Shown: one piece after another, positions 22,588 through 33,132 of the stretch
Layout: each line of letters begins with the position of its first letter
Position numbering within the stretch: the stretch's first letter is position 1
NCBI GenBank assembly: GCA_017893485.1
Contig: CM030363.1
Span: 171,727,456-171,791,455, forward strand
DNA length: 64,000 nucleotides
From: Hemerocallis citrina
Lineage: Eukaryota > Streptophyta > Magnoliopsida > Asparagales > Asphodelaceae
Direction: 5' to 3'
The notes under the pieces: generated by a model
What the model saw: only the letters and a program-made list of their open reading frames with translations
Told to the model about the DNA's origin: nothing
The model's database searches: none
Position numbers and translations under genes: made by a program

Positions 22588-22739
22588 TGTTAGATATTGT
22601 AATATATATTTAGTCTCATATCGGGTTATGTATTAGTTTAGTATTCAGTTCACTCCTATATATATGAGACATTGTACTTAATTATAATAATTCCAGTAAT
22701 GTTCTCTCAATTTCTCTGCTAATCTTATCACTCATAACA
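22588..22739 (+). repeat. 3' LTR of truncated copia element, 152 bp
   Basis: A GAGAGGGGG polypurine tract precedes TGTTAGATATTG. The LTR ends ATCTTATCACTCATAACA. It contains CCTATATATATGAGAC, a probable TATA element. It is directly followed by TM9SF-like sequence. Confidence 0.8.
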
Positions 22740-23403
22740 GCAATTATTATTACGTATCTCCTATCTGCAATAATTTCAGGCTATATTAGCATTCTGTTAT
22801 GGACATCCATTGAAGGAACTACGAAGGGTGTATTTCGGTCTCATGGTGTAACTCTTGCGTATTCTCTACTTTCAGCTTCATCATCTTCACGCTTCTCAGT
22901 ACCATTCAGTATTTAAATGAAGGCAAAGTCGAAATCTCCATACCTGTGTATTTCACCCTTCCTGCTCTCTGGCTTTTCGTTTCAATTCCTCTTACACAAC
23001 TAGGAAGCTTTCTTGCGTCGAGGCTCAATTACCCTATTCAATTTCCAGTAGTATTTAGCTCGAACCAGAGAGAAACTCTGGAAAGAAAATTTTGGTCTTG
23101 GTTACTAGTTCTAGTAGCTGGAGTTCTTCCGCTCGACGTCGTCACATTTCAGGTCTACTTTGTTTTCCAGGGCTAGTCCTGAGCTATTTAAGGCTCAGAG
23201 CGAAAAATAAAATTGTGCCCTTTATAGATATTCATGTATTTTATATATATGAATAAAATATGATATAACAGCGGGGGACATAAATTCAATACCCCGAAAA
23301 ATAAAGATTACCTTGTTTAGCTTTATGAAATCAAATTCATATTTTTCATTAAGTATAGTGACAAAAATTCTTGCATTTAAAAAAAAATCAAATCAATCAC
23401 ATC

Positions 23404-24235
23404 TCATCTAAGATGATTTCTTCTTGCATTTTTAAAAGCAAAATCATCAATTATATGTTCAACCTCAATATTTTTCAACAGATTCTTTTTAATACTTAAA
23501 ATTGCTAATACATTTAACCTATCTTGAATCATAGTTATTTGCAAATAAGATTTTAATAATTTAAATTTTAAAAAGCTTCTTTCCACATATGTCACAGTCA
23601 CAAGTATAGTCAATAAAATCCTATAAGCAACCAAAATATTTGGAAACATATCATTTTTTTAAATAGCAGACTCCATAGTTTTTATGGAATGCCATGATTT
23701 ATCTGTTTCATATGCTTCATTTCGTAGCATTTCTTGTAATATTTGTAATTCTGAAAGTAAATAATTCGCATCAATATTAGACATATCACCATGTTTCAAA
23801 GCAATTTCAAGTTGCACACAACAATTTTTTATTTCATCATCATCCAATGAAACTAACCGTGATGCATCAAATAAGAAGCCAAATATAGATTTAAAAATTT
23901 GTATTTGTTCAAATATATTCTTCAATTGAGAAAGAGTCATCAATTAAAACAAGAAATAATCAACTGTAAAAATTTATTAAGCAGATTGTTAATCTCTATC
24001 CATATATAGAATCTCATCAAAAAGTCTCTTTCTAAAAGCCCTATGTTTTAAAGGAAATAATGGCTTAATTTTCATTTCAGATGCAATGTCCTTAGCTTCA
24101 GTCATAGCAAAAGTAAATCCACTTTCTCTATATTTTTGTTTAAAATGTAAACCAACACTTCCAAGTTTTCAATTGCAACATTAAGAAGCATATCTTCAGT
24201 CCGCAACTTTTTACTCACTAAGTTTCTGCTAATTT
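23404..24235 (-). pseudogene. hAT (ZMYM1-like/DUF4371) transposase remnant
   Basis: The 23404-23649 frame is the C-terminal hAT dimerisation domain: VTVTYVERSFLKFKLLKSYL, then MIQDRLNVLAILSIKKN. It is preceded by 23659-23943, which matches the family's helical region (FEQIQIFKSIFGFLFDASRL, then CCVQLEIALKHGDMSNIDAN). A stop and frameshift near 23650-23660 separate them. Upstream to about 24235 only broken frames remain. The DUF4371 catalytic half is not recognisable. Confidence 0.85.
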
Positions 24236-24433
24236 AATTAAAACTTGATTCAGAATGTAGTATATAACTAAGAACACTTACTGAACCATTAATTAACAAA
24301 TAAGAATTTAGAAAGTTAAAATAAAAAACCGGAAACCATTAATTAGAAAACATGAATTAAAAGGTAAAAAAAGTATAAAAAATAAATAACCATTAATTAG
24401 TAAACAAGAATATAAAAAGTAGCAAAAATTACT

Positions 24434-24505
24434 CTTGTTGAGAGTTGAACTCAAGACCTTCTACTTGCTAAACTAGTGCTCTAACCAACTAAGCTAAAAC
24501 ACCTT
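24434..24505 (-). other. tRNA-like sequence inside hAT element
   Basis: On the minus strand AGCTTAGTTGGTTAGAGCAC matches the tRNA D-arm/A-box, and GGTCTTGAGTTCAACTCTC matches the variable region and T-arm/B-box. The anticodon arm between them is one base short and has a mismatch, and the acceptor ends do not pair. It is therefore a tRNA-derived pseudogene, or a SINE-like or transposon-carried relic, not a functional tRNA. Confidence 0.65.
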
Positions 24506-25219
24506 TTATTTTTTAAATTCAAATATTAATTAGTTAAAGTGTTACAAACTCTTTATACTTACAAATTTTGTGCCCCTCATAAGAATTGGGCCATGGGCAG
24601 TCACCCAGCCCACCCTGGCCAGGGCCGGCCCTGTTTTCATTAACATTTCTTTCGGGACTTACAATGATGCCTACCCGTTCGTACTCCTACTTCCCATCTT
24701 GGTAATCATCAGTTGTGCCTTGGTTTGGGTAGGAATAACATACTGATTCTCTGTAGCTGAGGATCAAAGGTGGTGGTACATGGCATTCTTCGCTTCGGGT
24801 GTATCTGGATTCTATATGTTTGTTTTGTCTGTGAAGTACCTTATTGTTGATCTGAGAGGAATGAATGGACTGGTATCTGTTGCAATTGTCATAGGATATG
24901 CAACAATCTTCTGTTGTTGTAATATTGTTTACTAGTTCGGCAGGATTCATTTCAGCCTTCATCTTTATGCGCATTCTTGCCTTCTTGAAGTATCTTAACC
25001 ATACCGAGAAAATTGAAAGCGAAATGCTACTTGTGAGGTACGTTAGTGAAACTTACATAACATAGGCAGCCCCGGCCCTGGGGTAAGCCCAACAAGCCCA
25101 TTGGCTTGGGAAACCCCCATTAATGGGGCAACAAAATTTTTTAAAAAAAATCAATATATATATTTATGTAGTAAAATAAATTTTATTAGGGGCCTATGTG
25201 TAAAATTTAATTTTTTTTT

Positions 25220-25500
25220 AAAACTCCCATCTCTCTCTTTCTCTTCCTCTTCCAGTATTGATACCCTCTTTCTCTTTACTTTCTCTTTTTCCCATCCTCA
25301 ATCTGAAACCCGACTTCCTCCAAGGCTGAAGGCTCCACTGCTCTTCTGCTCCTCCGATTGTAGGCTCGTAGCTCCTTGCCTCCTTTTTCACTGAGGCTCC
25401 GACGCGCGACGCGATGGCTCATCCTTTCCATCAAAACCCTAAACCTAACCCTAGCCCTAATTGAAACCCTACATCCCTAATTTCCTTCGGTATTATATCT
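25220..25500 (+). other. Gene-leader-like segment with telo-box motifs
   Basis: A long pyrimidine-rich stretch (CTCTTTCTCTTTAC...) leads to AACCCTAAACCTAACCCTAG near 25436. This looks like the start region of a plant gene or of the transposon's own transcript. No coding frame of a known family follows before 27172. Confidence 0.35.
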
Positions 25501-27170
25501 ACTCTTCTTCTCTTCGTTTTCTTCTTTCAATTTAATGTTATTAACTGTGAATTTTGATTTACTGTGAATGTGATTTACTGTGAAACTACGATAGCTTTAA
25601 ATATTGTGATTTGTGAGCATTATGATTTATGAATATTGTGATTTACTGTGAATGTCAATTTTTGAACTTTTAGAAATCGCTAAGTGGCCGCCTAGGGTTC
25701 AATCCCTTCTCTCAGAAAAATGCTTTGCACCATTTAGGACTAAATTTTGTGCCTGTTTATATTCGAAATGATGAATTATCAGTTTATAATTAACTGAGTT
25801 GCAGTAAAAGACAATGTTTAAGAGGAAATGTTTGTTTACACACGAAAACTCTCCCATACATCATACATTCATACTGAAGTTATTATCAGTTGATTAAACT
25901 TGATTTATTTATTTTTTCCATTTAAAGAAGAAGAGAAACTGTCTAAAAGATGAAAGAATACATAGAATAAATGAATTTTCAAGTCTGAAATAATTCGGAG
26001 AAAAGCAATGAAAGTGAATTGGCGATGCAAAAGAGTAGGATTTATTTAACTAAGAAGTAAGAACTAACATCTCAACCTACAAACTGAACAAATGTGCTCT
26101 ACAATGTTTTGAAACAATTATATATCTCTTCGATGGTATTAGACATATACACGAGGACACACAAGTTGAAATGTTCTGTCATCCTGGTATTAGAACAATG
26201 CAACTACAATATTAATAAAACTTGATGAATCATGTATGAGAATCATTGACAAGTCGGCATAAGAAATATGGATCATGTATAATAATCATTTCCAATATTT
26301 TTTAACTTGGTAGGGTAATGTATCCAATAAAAAAGGATCAATTGTTTTTTGATTCAAACCATGGGTAGGAAGTCCCGGTGTTTCGTAAATAAGAAATTAA
26401 TAAAACATATAGTCGGATTACAAGGTAAAACAAGGCTTAAATCCTGGTATAAGAAACTAATCCCCAAACCAATTGTCTATAATGTAAAAAATTCAATCTT
26501 AAAAGGTCATTGCGAACAACATGGTTTTTTCCTATGTTCCAAGTTATAAGCAGAGCAATCTACACATAACCCAACACACACTCAAATCATTATCTAGGTT
26601 ATCTAGACTTACGAGTACCAAGTTATGATCAAAATTCAACAGCAAAAGAATATAAAATTTTATAAATACTATCTGTTATTCGCAGATGTTGTAACATATT
26701 TTGGCATAATAGGGATCAAGATAATAACTTGAAGTGTGACTAGACTACTGACTTAAATTATGAAAAATATACAATCCACTAAAAATTTTGACTTACACAG
26801 TAGTACTAAGAAATCAAATATCAGAGTGTTTTTTTTTTTGGGTTTATGGGTCAAAACAACATCATTTACAACAAAACAAAAAAATTATGATTCATCTTCA
26901 ATCTTTCCCCGTTGTTTCTTCATTATATATACATCAAGATCAAATTTTTTACTCTGACCCAATTCTCATTTCCATAAAATTAACTATCTTATCTATGAAT
27001 TCAAATAATACAACAGATCAAAACAAAAGGACCCTTCACTCATTTTCCTTCCCTTTTTTTTAATCGAACATAGAAGAGAAGCAAAGATCTGAAAGAATTG
27101 AATACCTTGCCATTGATGATGAGCCAATAGTCAGTGTTAATCATTCATACCCTGATACCAAATTTCATTG
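25500..27170. other. AT-rich non-coding interior
   Basis: No recognisable gene on either strand. The short open frames at 26349-26549 and 26760-27063 carry no known motif and are biased to Lys and Asn as expected for AT-rich DNA. Confidence 0.5.
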
Positions 27171-27171
27171 A

Positions 27172-27384
27172 TTGGTTCTGTCACTTGCAGTTAAAATTGC
27201 CTCGGCAGAGAGGAGTTTTTCTAAGTTAAAGTTGATAAAAACTTACCTTCGAACTACCATGTCACAAGAAAGATTGAGTGGATTGGCTATGATCTCAATC
27301 GAGAATGAATTTTTGGAGAAGCTTAAGTATGATTTAATTGAAAATTTTGCTTCAAGAAATGCAAGGAGAAGCATATTTCTTTGA
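27172..27384 (+). pseudogene. hAT transposase C-terminal dimerisation domain
   Basis: ASAERSFSKLKLIKTYLRTT, then MSQERLSGLAMISIENEFLE and the basic tail FASRNARR, are the conserved last ~65 residues of plant ZMYM1-like hAT transposases. The frame ends at the family's usual place. The catalytic RNase H-like part and DUF4371 are missing, so it cannot transpose itself. A splice-like AG lies shortly upstream. Confidence 0.88.
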
Positions 27385-27693
27385 ACCAAATTGTAATCTA
27401 AATGTAATTTTGATTTTGCAAATGTAATCATATTTTGTTTCACTTTATGGTGTTGTTCAAGATTAAAAAAACAATGTAATTATGCTTTTATCAAAGATAG
27501 ATCCTTGAAATATAAAGATAGGTTCTTACAATATACCTAACATATTTTAGAATGATTTGTCGGTATACTTGTGCTGGCCTATATAGGAGGACATCTTCAC
27601 AAAAAAATTGGGTATCTTTAATTAATATGCATTGATTTCTACAAATCTTGTGCTTCAACTTAAACTTAATTCTCTGAATTGTCATTTGTAAAG

Positions 27694-27928
27694 GGATCTG
27701 GGCCTCCACAAGTTGGTGTTCATGGATGACATTTTACATGAGGGAACCAAAGTAGGTATTATGTTCCAGGCCAAGTATTTATTAATCAATTACTGTTTTT
27801 ATTACTTAAGTTTACTATTATATACTTCTTCTTTTTCACTAACAAGTTCCTTTTATTGACAGAAACTACGTGATGGATATATAAAAGATTCTGGAATATA
27901 CTGTCATTGCTGCAACAGTGTGCTAAGT
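27694..27928 (+). pseudogene. Fragment of an IDM1-like PHD protein (TDBD/Tify-binding domain)
   Basis: Two exon-like pieces are separated by an intron-like stretch. 27694-27774 encodes LGLHKLVFMDDILHEGTKV and ends at CAA|GTATTT. 27863-27928 follows TTGACAG and encodes KLRDGYIKDSGIYCHCCNSV. The order H-K-LVF...G-Y-x3-SGI-x-C-x-CCN matches the Tify-domain-binding/Jas-type domain of plant PHD-finger proteins such as INCREASED DNA METHYLATION 1. One base is missing before the first splice site, shifting the frame. The following conserved SPSQFEAHAG block is absent. It may be captured exons or the relic of a local host gene. Confidence 0.65.
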
Positions 27929-28409
27929 AGATTTAGTTTTGGGATTCTATGATTGCTTCAAATTACGCTTTTAGATTTAGTTTTTGGGTTCTATAACTTT
28001 GTTGAAGCTTACAAAATTTTCTGTTCCTAGATTGATTTTTATTTTAAATCAGAAAATATTTTTGCAAAATTGCTTTCCATAGCTTAGTGTACATTTGGTG
28101 TTTTCCATGAATTTGTGTAAATTTATTTTATTTGTTTTTACTTTTACTTTTTGTTGTTAGTAATAATTTTTTTTAACTAAAGAGCAATAAAACATGAGTT
28201 CGGCTAGGGCAACTCGGATCTCCGGGCCGGCCCAGAAAATGGGCTAACAACAAGAAAAGTAAAGATCTAAGAAGAAAATAAATTTCGATAGACAAGTCTA
28301 CAAAGTCAACATAACTTGACCCTTTGAGTTGCATTATGCCTTCATGTTCTTATGTACACGTGATTACATGTAAACGACTGATTTATCTTATTCGTATTGC
28401 AGGTCAGAC

Positions 28410-29986
28410 CATGGGCGTAGCTGCCCTGGGCCTAGGGTTGCAGCTGCGCCCCCTGCGATTTTAAAAAAAACTTCAAAAAAAAAAATTAGTAAAATGAAAT
28501 TTAATAAGGGTTTATGTGTAAAATTTCTAACCCGTTTAGTCATTTACAAATTTTACTTTACTCTTCTTCCACTCTTTTGTTTCCACTCTATTGAACCCAA
28601 ACCCACTCCATAATGAATTTGTAAGAGGGGTTAAAATCTACAAGTGATTAGTTGGGTTTGTAGAGGAGGTCAGATGGGAGAGAGAGTGAGGAGTCGATCG
28701 ATTCCAAACCCTATTGTAAGTAAAAAAAAATTACATTTTGATAATTAGGGTTCATATTCTGAAATTTTGTGAATTCATATATGATAGGATATTTAGATTG
28801 CTAATTTTCTGTTTCAGTGTTACTAATTTGTTTGAGAATGGACTGAATTAGTATGATATGTAATCAAATTAGAACCAAAATGGGTACATATTATAGTGTT
28901 TAGAGTTGAATTCTAACCATTAGTTTTTACTCTTTCTATGCATTAATGCATATACTTATGAGATGAACATCTAATGCTTCATGCACTTAATTACTTTGAG
29001 GTAGACTGATGATTGAAGTTGAAAATAGAGAAGGTTTAACTACTGGTTTATTTTAATGGTTCTAAGTTGTTGAAAATGCACGCCACTTGTTTGATGAAAT
29101 GCCTAAGAATGATAAGGTCTAGCTTGCATGGGCATAGTTTTACTTTGCCAAACTAGTGTTTTGATCAGCCACCTATTTCAGGAGGAGATAAAATGACTAT
29201 AAGATAGTAATTCCACATATGGATGAATTATTTGTACAACATAGAAGATCACGTCTCAACATTGAAGGAAAAAACAAATCTTCATCATTATCGTATTGAT
29301 TTATTTTATGAAGTGATTGATTTTCAAATTCAGGAGTTGAACAATCGTTTTAATGAGGTAAATACGAAGTTGTTGTGTATGGCTTATCTTGATCCAAGCG
29401 ATTCATTTTCTGCTTATGATAAGAGAAAATTGCTTCGCTTTGCTGAATTTTATCCATCCGATTTCTCTAACATTGAGTTAATGCACCTTGACCGGTAACT
29501 TGATACCTACATTTTGGATGTACGCTCTGATGACCGATTTTCTAAAGTTGCAGGGATTAGTGGGCTTGCTAGAAAGATGGTTCAGTTAAAAAAATATCGT
29601 GCATATCCGTTGGTATATTTGCTCTTGAAGTTGGCATTGTTATTACCCGTTGCAACCGCAACAGTAGAGAGAGTATTTTCTGCAATAAAAATCATCAAGA
29701 CTTCATTACGAAAGTGATTGGGAGATGAGATGATGAATGATTGTTTGGTTGCATATATTGAAAGAGATGTATTGGATGCCATTGACAATGAAGATATCAC
29801 TCAATATTTTCAGAATATGAAATCGCGAAGGGTTTTATTGCTAAAGAAAAATTCTATTTAGTGATTGTAATAGTTTGTGACATTTGATAGTAATATATGA
29901 TATTTTGAGGCTTGCAAATGTGTTTATTATAAATTTTTTTAATAGTAAGTGTCGCGCCCCTAGATGGAAATCCTGTTACGCCACTG
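28410..29986 (+). mobile_element. hAT element with perfect 8-bp target duplication
   Basis: The 8-bp direct repeat GGTCAGAC (28402-28409 and 29987-29994) brackets a 1577-bp element. Its ends are CATGGGCGTAGC and, inverted, CAGTGGCGTAAC. Inside, only the C-terminal part of a transposase is left. The rejoined flank reads TATTGCAGGTCAGACAAAGC, which looks like a 3' splice site and exon start, so the insertion may have hit an intron/exon border of a host gene. Confidence 0.92.
29223..29870 (+). pseudogene. hAT transposase C-terminal region
   Basis: 29223-29498 matches the helical segment before the dimerisation domain (DHVSTLKEKTNLHHYRID, then FNEVNTKLLCMAYLDPSDSF). After a stop at 29496, 29514-29717 carries YPLVYLLLKLALLLPVATAT and VERVFSAIKIIKTSLR. 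A TGA at 29715 interrupts it, and the frame resumes in the GDEMMNDCLVAYIERDV tail to about 29860. Two stops and loss of the N-terminal half make it inactive. Confidence 0.85.
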
Positions 29987-30111
29987 GGTCAGACAAAGCA
30001 GAAGTTTAACTGAATCAGAAGAATCGTTGCATATACTTGTGTGCTGAGAGCCTGAGATGAGCTTAATTTCAGTATTCTATAACTCTGCACGTTATATACC
30101 CCAGTAAAGGC

Positions 30112-30470
30112 CAGGGCCGGCCCAACACTTATTGAGGCCTAAAGCGAACTCCGAAATGAGGCCTTTTAAAAGCTTATAATAATATTTTGTTAAAATTAAT
30201 ATATTTTTATTTAAATGTTATCTTTCGGGCTTTTTGAGATGAAAAATTATTTATTATATTATTGTAATCAATTTCGGGCTTTTTGGTATGTGAGGAGGCC
30301 TATTTCGGACTTTTTATGTATGGAGTACGTGGCATAATTTCAAATGATCTGATTTTCTTTTTTTTCTTGTTAGCCACGAAAATAGAAAAAATAAAATAAA
30401 ATCAGAATTTTTGACATACTAGAAAATATAGACAGCATGTTGAAGCTGATAGGATTAATAGTATATAGTG
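30112..30470 (+). mobile_element. Left end of a further hAT element, truncated
   Basis: CAGGGCCGGCCCAACACTTATTGAGGCC resembles the terminus of the hAT element at 23168 (both follow with a short AT stretch and AGGC(C/T)). About 360 bp of AT-rich sequence follow with no gene. The other end is not seen before the copia LTR at 30476. The 118 bp between 29995 and 30111 are unassigned. Confidence 0.5.
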
Positions 30471-30475
30471 CATTT

Positions 30476-31044
30476 TGTAAATCACCTAGGGGGTGAATAG
30501 GGTGATTGTGCAGAATTTAAAAAAAAAAATTAAATTGCTAAGTAAACGAGGAGATAGAAAAAGCAAAAACAGTAAGCACAAGTAACGCAGTGATATAACG
30601 TAGTTCGACCCTCAGGTCTACATCCACACCACCTACTTGTAGCAATTCTCCGCCACAAGCGTTCCAGTATACTCAAACCCTTATACAGTGATTCTCAGAT
30701 TCAGGCCGAGAGACCTATTACACCCATAGGACTTCTAATTAAGACAAGTCCCGTCAATCAAGAAAAGAAAAACTCAAGATCTTTAATGATCCTGACTGAA
30801 GAAAATACATAAGTATCAACACACTCAGATTGATTGTTGAATTGATTAGTTCAGAAGATTTTTCTTAGAGCAATAGGTGAAGAATACACAGTAGGTTCGT
30901 CCAAATATGTAGACTAGGAAGTGTACCTCTAAAAAATAGAAACAATACATTCTAAAAAAGAAATCTGCACGAGGTACGGTCGACCGCAAAAGGTGACAGT
31001 CAACCGTTCATCTTTTAATTGAAAACTCGAAAGATGAATAGTCG
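30476..31044 (-). repeat. Sirevirus LTR fragment, minus strand
   Basis: TGTAAATCACCTAGGGGGTG is the inverted end of the LTR at 11039-12017, and the match continues to about the middle of that LTR. It stops abruptly at 31044, where the TRIM-like element begins. A GTCGAC/GTCAAC doublet (30979/30999, 20 bp apart) corresponds to the GTCGAC region of the family. Confidence 0.85.
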
Positions 31045-31345
31045 TGTAACGCCCCGCCCCAACACTCGGACAATTTTTATTATTTTTAGAAGACAAATTA
31101 ATATTTATAGTACAACTACCCACCACAGGCTGCCTCTCAAAAGGTGGTTAACCAATTAGGTGACTCTTAATCATAGGCATTATTATTTTAATACTAATTA
31201 ATATTGTACTCTCTCTATATGGGATAATTCTAATACTCTCTCCTTTTTTTCTCTACCCGTGTACAGCAAAAAGCCCCCGTGGGCCCCCCTCTACTGTGCC
31301 ACGTCAGAACAACCATGACACAGCACTCTCTGTCTTCTCAACTTA
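31045..31345 (-). repeat. 3' LTR of TRIM-like element, first part
   Basis: Co-linear with 36159-36458. The two share ACAATTTTTATTATTTTTAG, CACCACAGGCTG and GTGCCACGTCAGAACAACCA. It breaks at ACTTA (31341-31345), the TSD of the nested solo LTR. Confidence 0.9.
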
Positions 31346-32199
31346 TGTAACACCCTGCAAAATTTAATTGACAATTTTGCCCTCGGGTGTTACGCACGTG
31401 CATTTGTACTGTTATTGATTATATCCATAACGCATTTTTGATATGTATTTTGAATTCCAATTATTTATGCAATCCCGTATTCTTAAAATCACATTTGAGA
31501 CAACTCAAATGCTAAATTTCAATCTTTGAGTTTTACGTGCTTTTTACGTATTATCGATGCACGTGTCGATTTCGGGTATTCCACCATTACGTGCAAAGTT
31601 TTCGATGAGTTTCAATTATTTATTTTTATAAACATGTTTAAATTCATTTTTTTGTAAAAAAAATTCAATTTTTGTCTATTATAATTAAAATAAATTTTTA
31701 CGTGCAATACACGTGTTTTCTGTATGTTTGAGTATATCCTAGAAAATGTATATTAAATATACCTTATGTTGCATCCCAATTAACTATAAATATTTTTTCA
31801 GTTCACAAAATCAATTTTTGTATTTTTGAGATTTTACGGGCGACGCACGTGTTTTGGGTGCACGTGTTTAAGCGCGATCTTCCTTCAAAATGAATTTTCA
31901 TGAAATGTTTCTTTCTATTTTATAGTACATGAAAAGTATAATTTTAAAGTTAATTTTACATATTTATTACATATATAACTAATAGTTTTAAAGAGATTAA
32001 ATAAATAAATTGTTTTTATACACAAAGCACGTGCACGTGCACACGTGCGATGTGCACACAATTTTTGGGGGGGCGGGCTGTTTAGAGAGGAGGAAAATTC
32101 TGGAGTTTTGATTTTGAAAATAGGAGGGAAAGCAAATTTTAGTGATGGGGTAGTGGTGTTCATGTGGGAGGTGGTTGCTATAACTACCTACTACTCTCT

Positions 32200-32209
32200 T
32201 ATAAAAATA
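32200..32209 (+). promoter_or_regulatory. LTR TATA box
   Basis: CTTATAAAAATACCCCCTTAG followed by a CT-rich leader (TCTCTCATTCTCTCATCTC), as at the U3/R boundary of gypsy LTRs. Confidence 0.65.
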
Positions 32210-33132
32210 CCCCCTTAGTCTCTCATTCTCTCATCTCTTTTCTCTCTTCTCTCCTGCCTATGCCGAAAGCAACAATCCAGCAAAGCCTTGCCCATTTCTC
32301 CACTTAATAACTATTCCACTTGCCTATATACATATACTAATGTATATATATGTACATACATAGTATGTGTATATGAAAGAAGATGGGAGTTGTTCTTGAT
32401 GTTGCCGAATTGGAGTGGGAATGGAGATGCTCTTGATGATGGTTGCTTGCCGAAATGGATTGAAGACCTTGCTTGGGTGCGCGGATTTCGAAGAATTGCA
32501 ATTGGAGTTTCTTTAGGAGCTCCTAATTCTAGGAGTTCATTTGGGTACATTTCTTCAACATTGAGGTGGGTGTTTCTTAAATGCTTTCTAATTTAGGAGT
32601 AGATATTGCATGATAGATGATATATGATTCATTTGGTTGAAATTGAATTGGTATTATGAGATTACATGCAAATTAATGTAGAAATGAATCGTTAAATTTT
32701 AATTGATGTGGTAGATGCAAATTGCTATGCTATTCCTTAAATTGTTATGATTGCTAGTTGAAATGCTAGAATTGAAGTGATTGCATGAAATTGATGCATG
32801 TTGAGACATTGGTTAAAATAATGCAAAAGAGTATAAAAGAAGTGTTTGTTGTTAATATGGCAAAGAAGTGTGGTTCTAACTTCAAAATATCTATTTTGAG
32901 TGTAGAATTTTTATAAAGTAATTTTTGATAAAAGACAACAGTTTATTTGGAAAATTGATTGGAAAATATGTTTTGATGCATTTTTGAGAAATGAGAAACT
33001 TGAGAATTTGAGAACATATACGAAATTGTTTTTAAAAAGGAATATTCTGGAAATGATCTATATTTTTATATGGGAGCACAAATTAATTTAAAAGGTCGAA
33101 AAATATATGCAAGCTACAATTTGTGTGATCGA

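Larger units (their letters stand above)
23168..24633 (-). mobile_element. hAT transposon inserted in TM9SF pseudogene
   Basis: Left end CAGGGCTAGTCCTGAG and right end CCAGGGCCGGCCCTG are imperfect inverted copies. TGTTTTC flanks both sides (7 of the usual 8 TSD bases readable, sharing bases with the ends). The interior has decayed hAT transposase on the minus strand and a tRNA-like segment near the right end. The remainder is AT-rich with no gene. Confidence 0.75.
22780..25035 (+). pseudogene. TM9SF (EMP70-type nonaspanin) pseudogene, split by a hAT element
   Basis: Two segments match the C-terminal membrane half of transmembrane-9 superfamily proteins, Golgi/endosomal nine-pass proteins. 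The first (22780-23167) carries LWTSIEGTTKGVFRSHGV. A frame change follows, then YFTLPALWLFVSIPLTQLGS and SWLLVLVAGVLPLD. The second (24634-25035) carries AEDQRWWYMAFFASGVSG and later SAGFISAFIFMRIL, with TGA replacing the Trp codon before FSVAEDQ. The N-terminal ectodomain is absent. The gap is exactly the hAT insertion, so the two parts were once joined. The assignment comes from motif memory and is firm for the family, not the subfamily. Confidence 0.8.
25064..28240 (+). mobile_element. hAT-related insertion, transposase mostly deleted
   Basis: The left end GGCAGCCCCGGCCCTGGGGTAAGCCC resembles the terminal GGCCGG palindromes of the other hAT elements here. A candidate right end, GGGCCGGCCCAG, is at about 28226. 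No clean 8-bp TSD is found, so the borders are approximate. The only transposase sequence is the C-terminal domain at 27172-27384. 25220-25500 looks like a gene leader, and 27694-27928 holds a fragment of a PHD-protein gene. The element may have captured host DNA, or two insertions may overlap. Confidence 0.5.
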
